A program made the position numbers and the translations under genes. Under the pieces are notes generated by a model. The model saw only the letters and a program-made list of their open reading frames with translations, was not told the origin of the DNA and made no database searches. Below are positions 63,390-64,000 of a stretch of DNA of 64,000 nucleotides, piece by piece. Source of the DNA: Salinicoccus sesuvii (GTDB lineage Bacteria > Bacillota > Bacilli > Staphylococcales > Salinicoccaceae); assembly GCF_042648145.1 (NCBI RefSeq), contig NZ_JBHRWV010000009.1, positions 186,001 to 250,000 of the forward strand, written 5' to 3'. Numbering within the stretch: the first letter of the stretch is position 1; each line of letters starts with the position of its first letter.

Positions 63390-64000
63390 TCCTCTTCACT
63401 CCTGTTATCGAATATTTCTTCAATTGCTTGGTTGAGCTCATCATAGAGCTCATCCATTGATTTACCGGTCACTCGTGTGGCTGCATTGGAGAGATGGCCG
63501 CCTCCGCCCATTGCTTCCATTACGAGCTGGACGTTCATCTCTCCGAACGATCGTGCTGAGATGCCGATTGACTCATCTTCACGTGCTGCCATGACAAATG
63601 AAGCCTGTACCCCTTCAATCTGCAGTAGCTGGTCGGCCGCCTGTGCCACTGTTACAGGATGGTATGTCATCATGGAATCCGCTTTAACAATAGCAATACC
63701 GTTATCCTTGATCTCAGCCGATTTGATTAGATCACTTCTTGCGATATACGTATCGATGTCATCCTTTAGGAAAGTCTGTGCAAGTACAGGATCTGCACCA
63801 TTACTCCTTAGGAAACTGGCGGCATCGAAAGTTCTCGATCCCGTGCGAAGCGTATAGTTCCTAGTATCGACAATGATGCCTGTAAGCATGATGGTTGCTT
63901 CCAGACGGGAGAGTTTCTGCTCCTTGTTCTGGTATTCAAGCAATTCTGCAACAAGCTCGCTTGCACTGGAAGCGTAAGGCTCCATATAAACGAGTAGGGG
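63386..64000 (-). CDS. gdpP: Cyclic-di-AMP phosphodiesterase GdpP (YybT), C-terminal part (partial)
   Basis: Open at the right edge; about 205 C-terminal residues are visible. They cover part of the DHH domain (EPYASSASELVAELLEY, MLTGIIVDTRNYTLRTGSRTFDAASFLRSNGA) and the DHHA1 domain ending MEAMGGGGHLSNAATRV. GdpP is a membrane enzyme that degrades c-di-AMP to pApA and so affects osmolyte transport and wall tolerance. It lies directly before rplI and dnaB, the conserved Bacillota order. Confidence 0.95.
   Translation of the reverse strand, partial: PLLVYMEPYASSASELVAELLEYQNKEQKLSRLEATIMLTGIIVDTRNYTLRTGSRTFDAASFLRSNGADPVLAQTFLKDDIDTYIARSDLIKSAEIKDNGIAIVKADSMMTYHPVTVAQAADQLLQIEGVQASFVMAAREDESIGISARSFGEMNVQLVMEAMGGGGHLSNAATRVTGKSMDELYDELNQAIEEIFDNRSEEE

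Noticed and set aside
1..64000. CRISPR arrays or prophage
   Set aside because: No regularly spaced repeats, cas genes, phage structural genes or integrase were seen.

Overview
The window comes from a Gram-positive coccus of the family Staphylococcaceae, most likely a halotolerant, pigmented genus near Staphylococcus such as Salinicoccus or Jeotgalicoccus (genus is inference). The right end (53.6-64 kb, minus strand) carries the origin-proximal order gdpP-rplI-dnaB-purA-tRNA-Glu-tRNA-Asp-walR-walK-yycH-yycI-yycJ-rlmH, as in Staphylococcus. The left end has crtP-crtQ of staphyloxanthin-type carotenoid synthesis. A SceD/IsaA-type lytic transglycosylase, a class III fructose bisphosphatase and an FdhA-DUF1641 pair also fit this family. 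No ribosomal RNA, CRISPR array or prophage was seen.

Layout. 0-5.4 kb: carotenoid genes facing a Na+/H+ antiporter, a universal stress protein and a SulP transporter. 5.5-12 kb: a serine-recombinase-like protein that has lost its catalytic residues, two oxidoreductases, and pflB-pflA under a Rex-type operator. 12-23.5 kb: ordinary chromosomal genes, including two different heme-monooxygenase-like proteins (IsdG and HmoB types), a NUDIX hydrolase, Hsp20, Fbp, a CHAP protein, a nitroreductase, an old-yellow-enzyme homologue and several small membrane proteins. 23.5-30 kb: formate dehydrogenase and an OpuC-type osmoprotectant ABC transporter. 32-35 kb: csoR-copA-copZ copper operon with a CsoR operator in its promoter. 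35-44 kb: BCCT transporter, GH13 glucosidase, LytTR/DUF3021 pair, SceD-like protein, RluA enzyme, YeeE/YedE transporter.

44-53.6 kb is accessory DNA. It has an orphan CsoR/CstR-like operator, a zinc-ribbon protein, a frameshifted IS30-family element, a frameshifted small membrane gene, and an hsdM-hsdS-hsdR-TIR operon that stops at the 3' end of rlmH. That 3' end carries the staphylococcal cassette chromosome (SCC) attachment motif, so the island looks like an SCC-type defence cassette, though no ccr recombinase and no second att copy were found.

The genes suggest an organism that ferments pyruvate to formate when NADH is high (Rex-pfl), can reoxidise formate (FdhA), takes up betaine-type solutes by two routes, detoxifies copper, and has acquired a restriction/TIR defence module near the origin. 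A cluster of DnaA boxes fills the rlmH-yycJ spacer.
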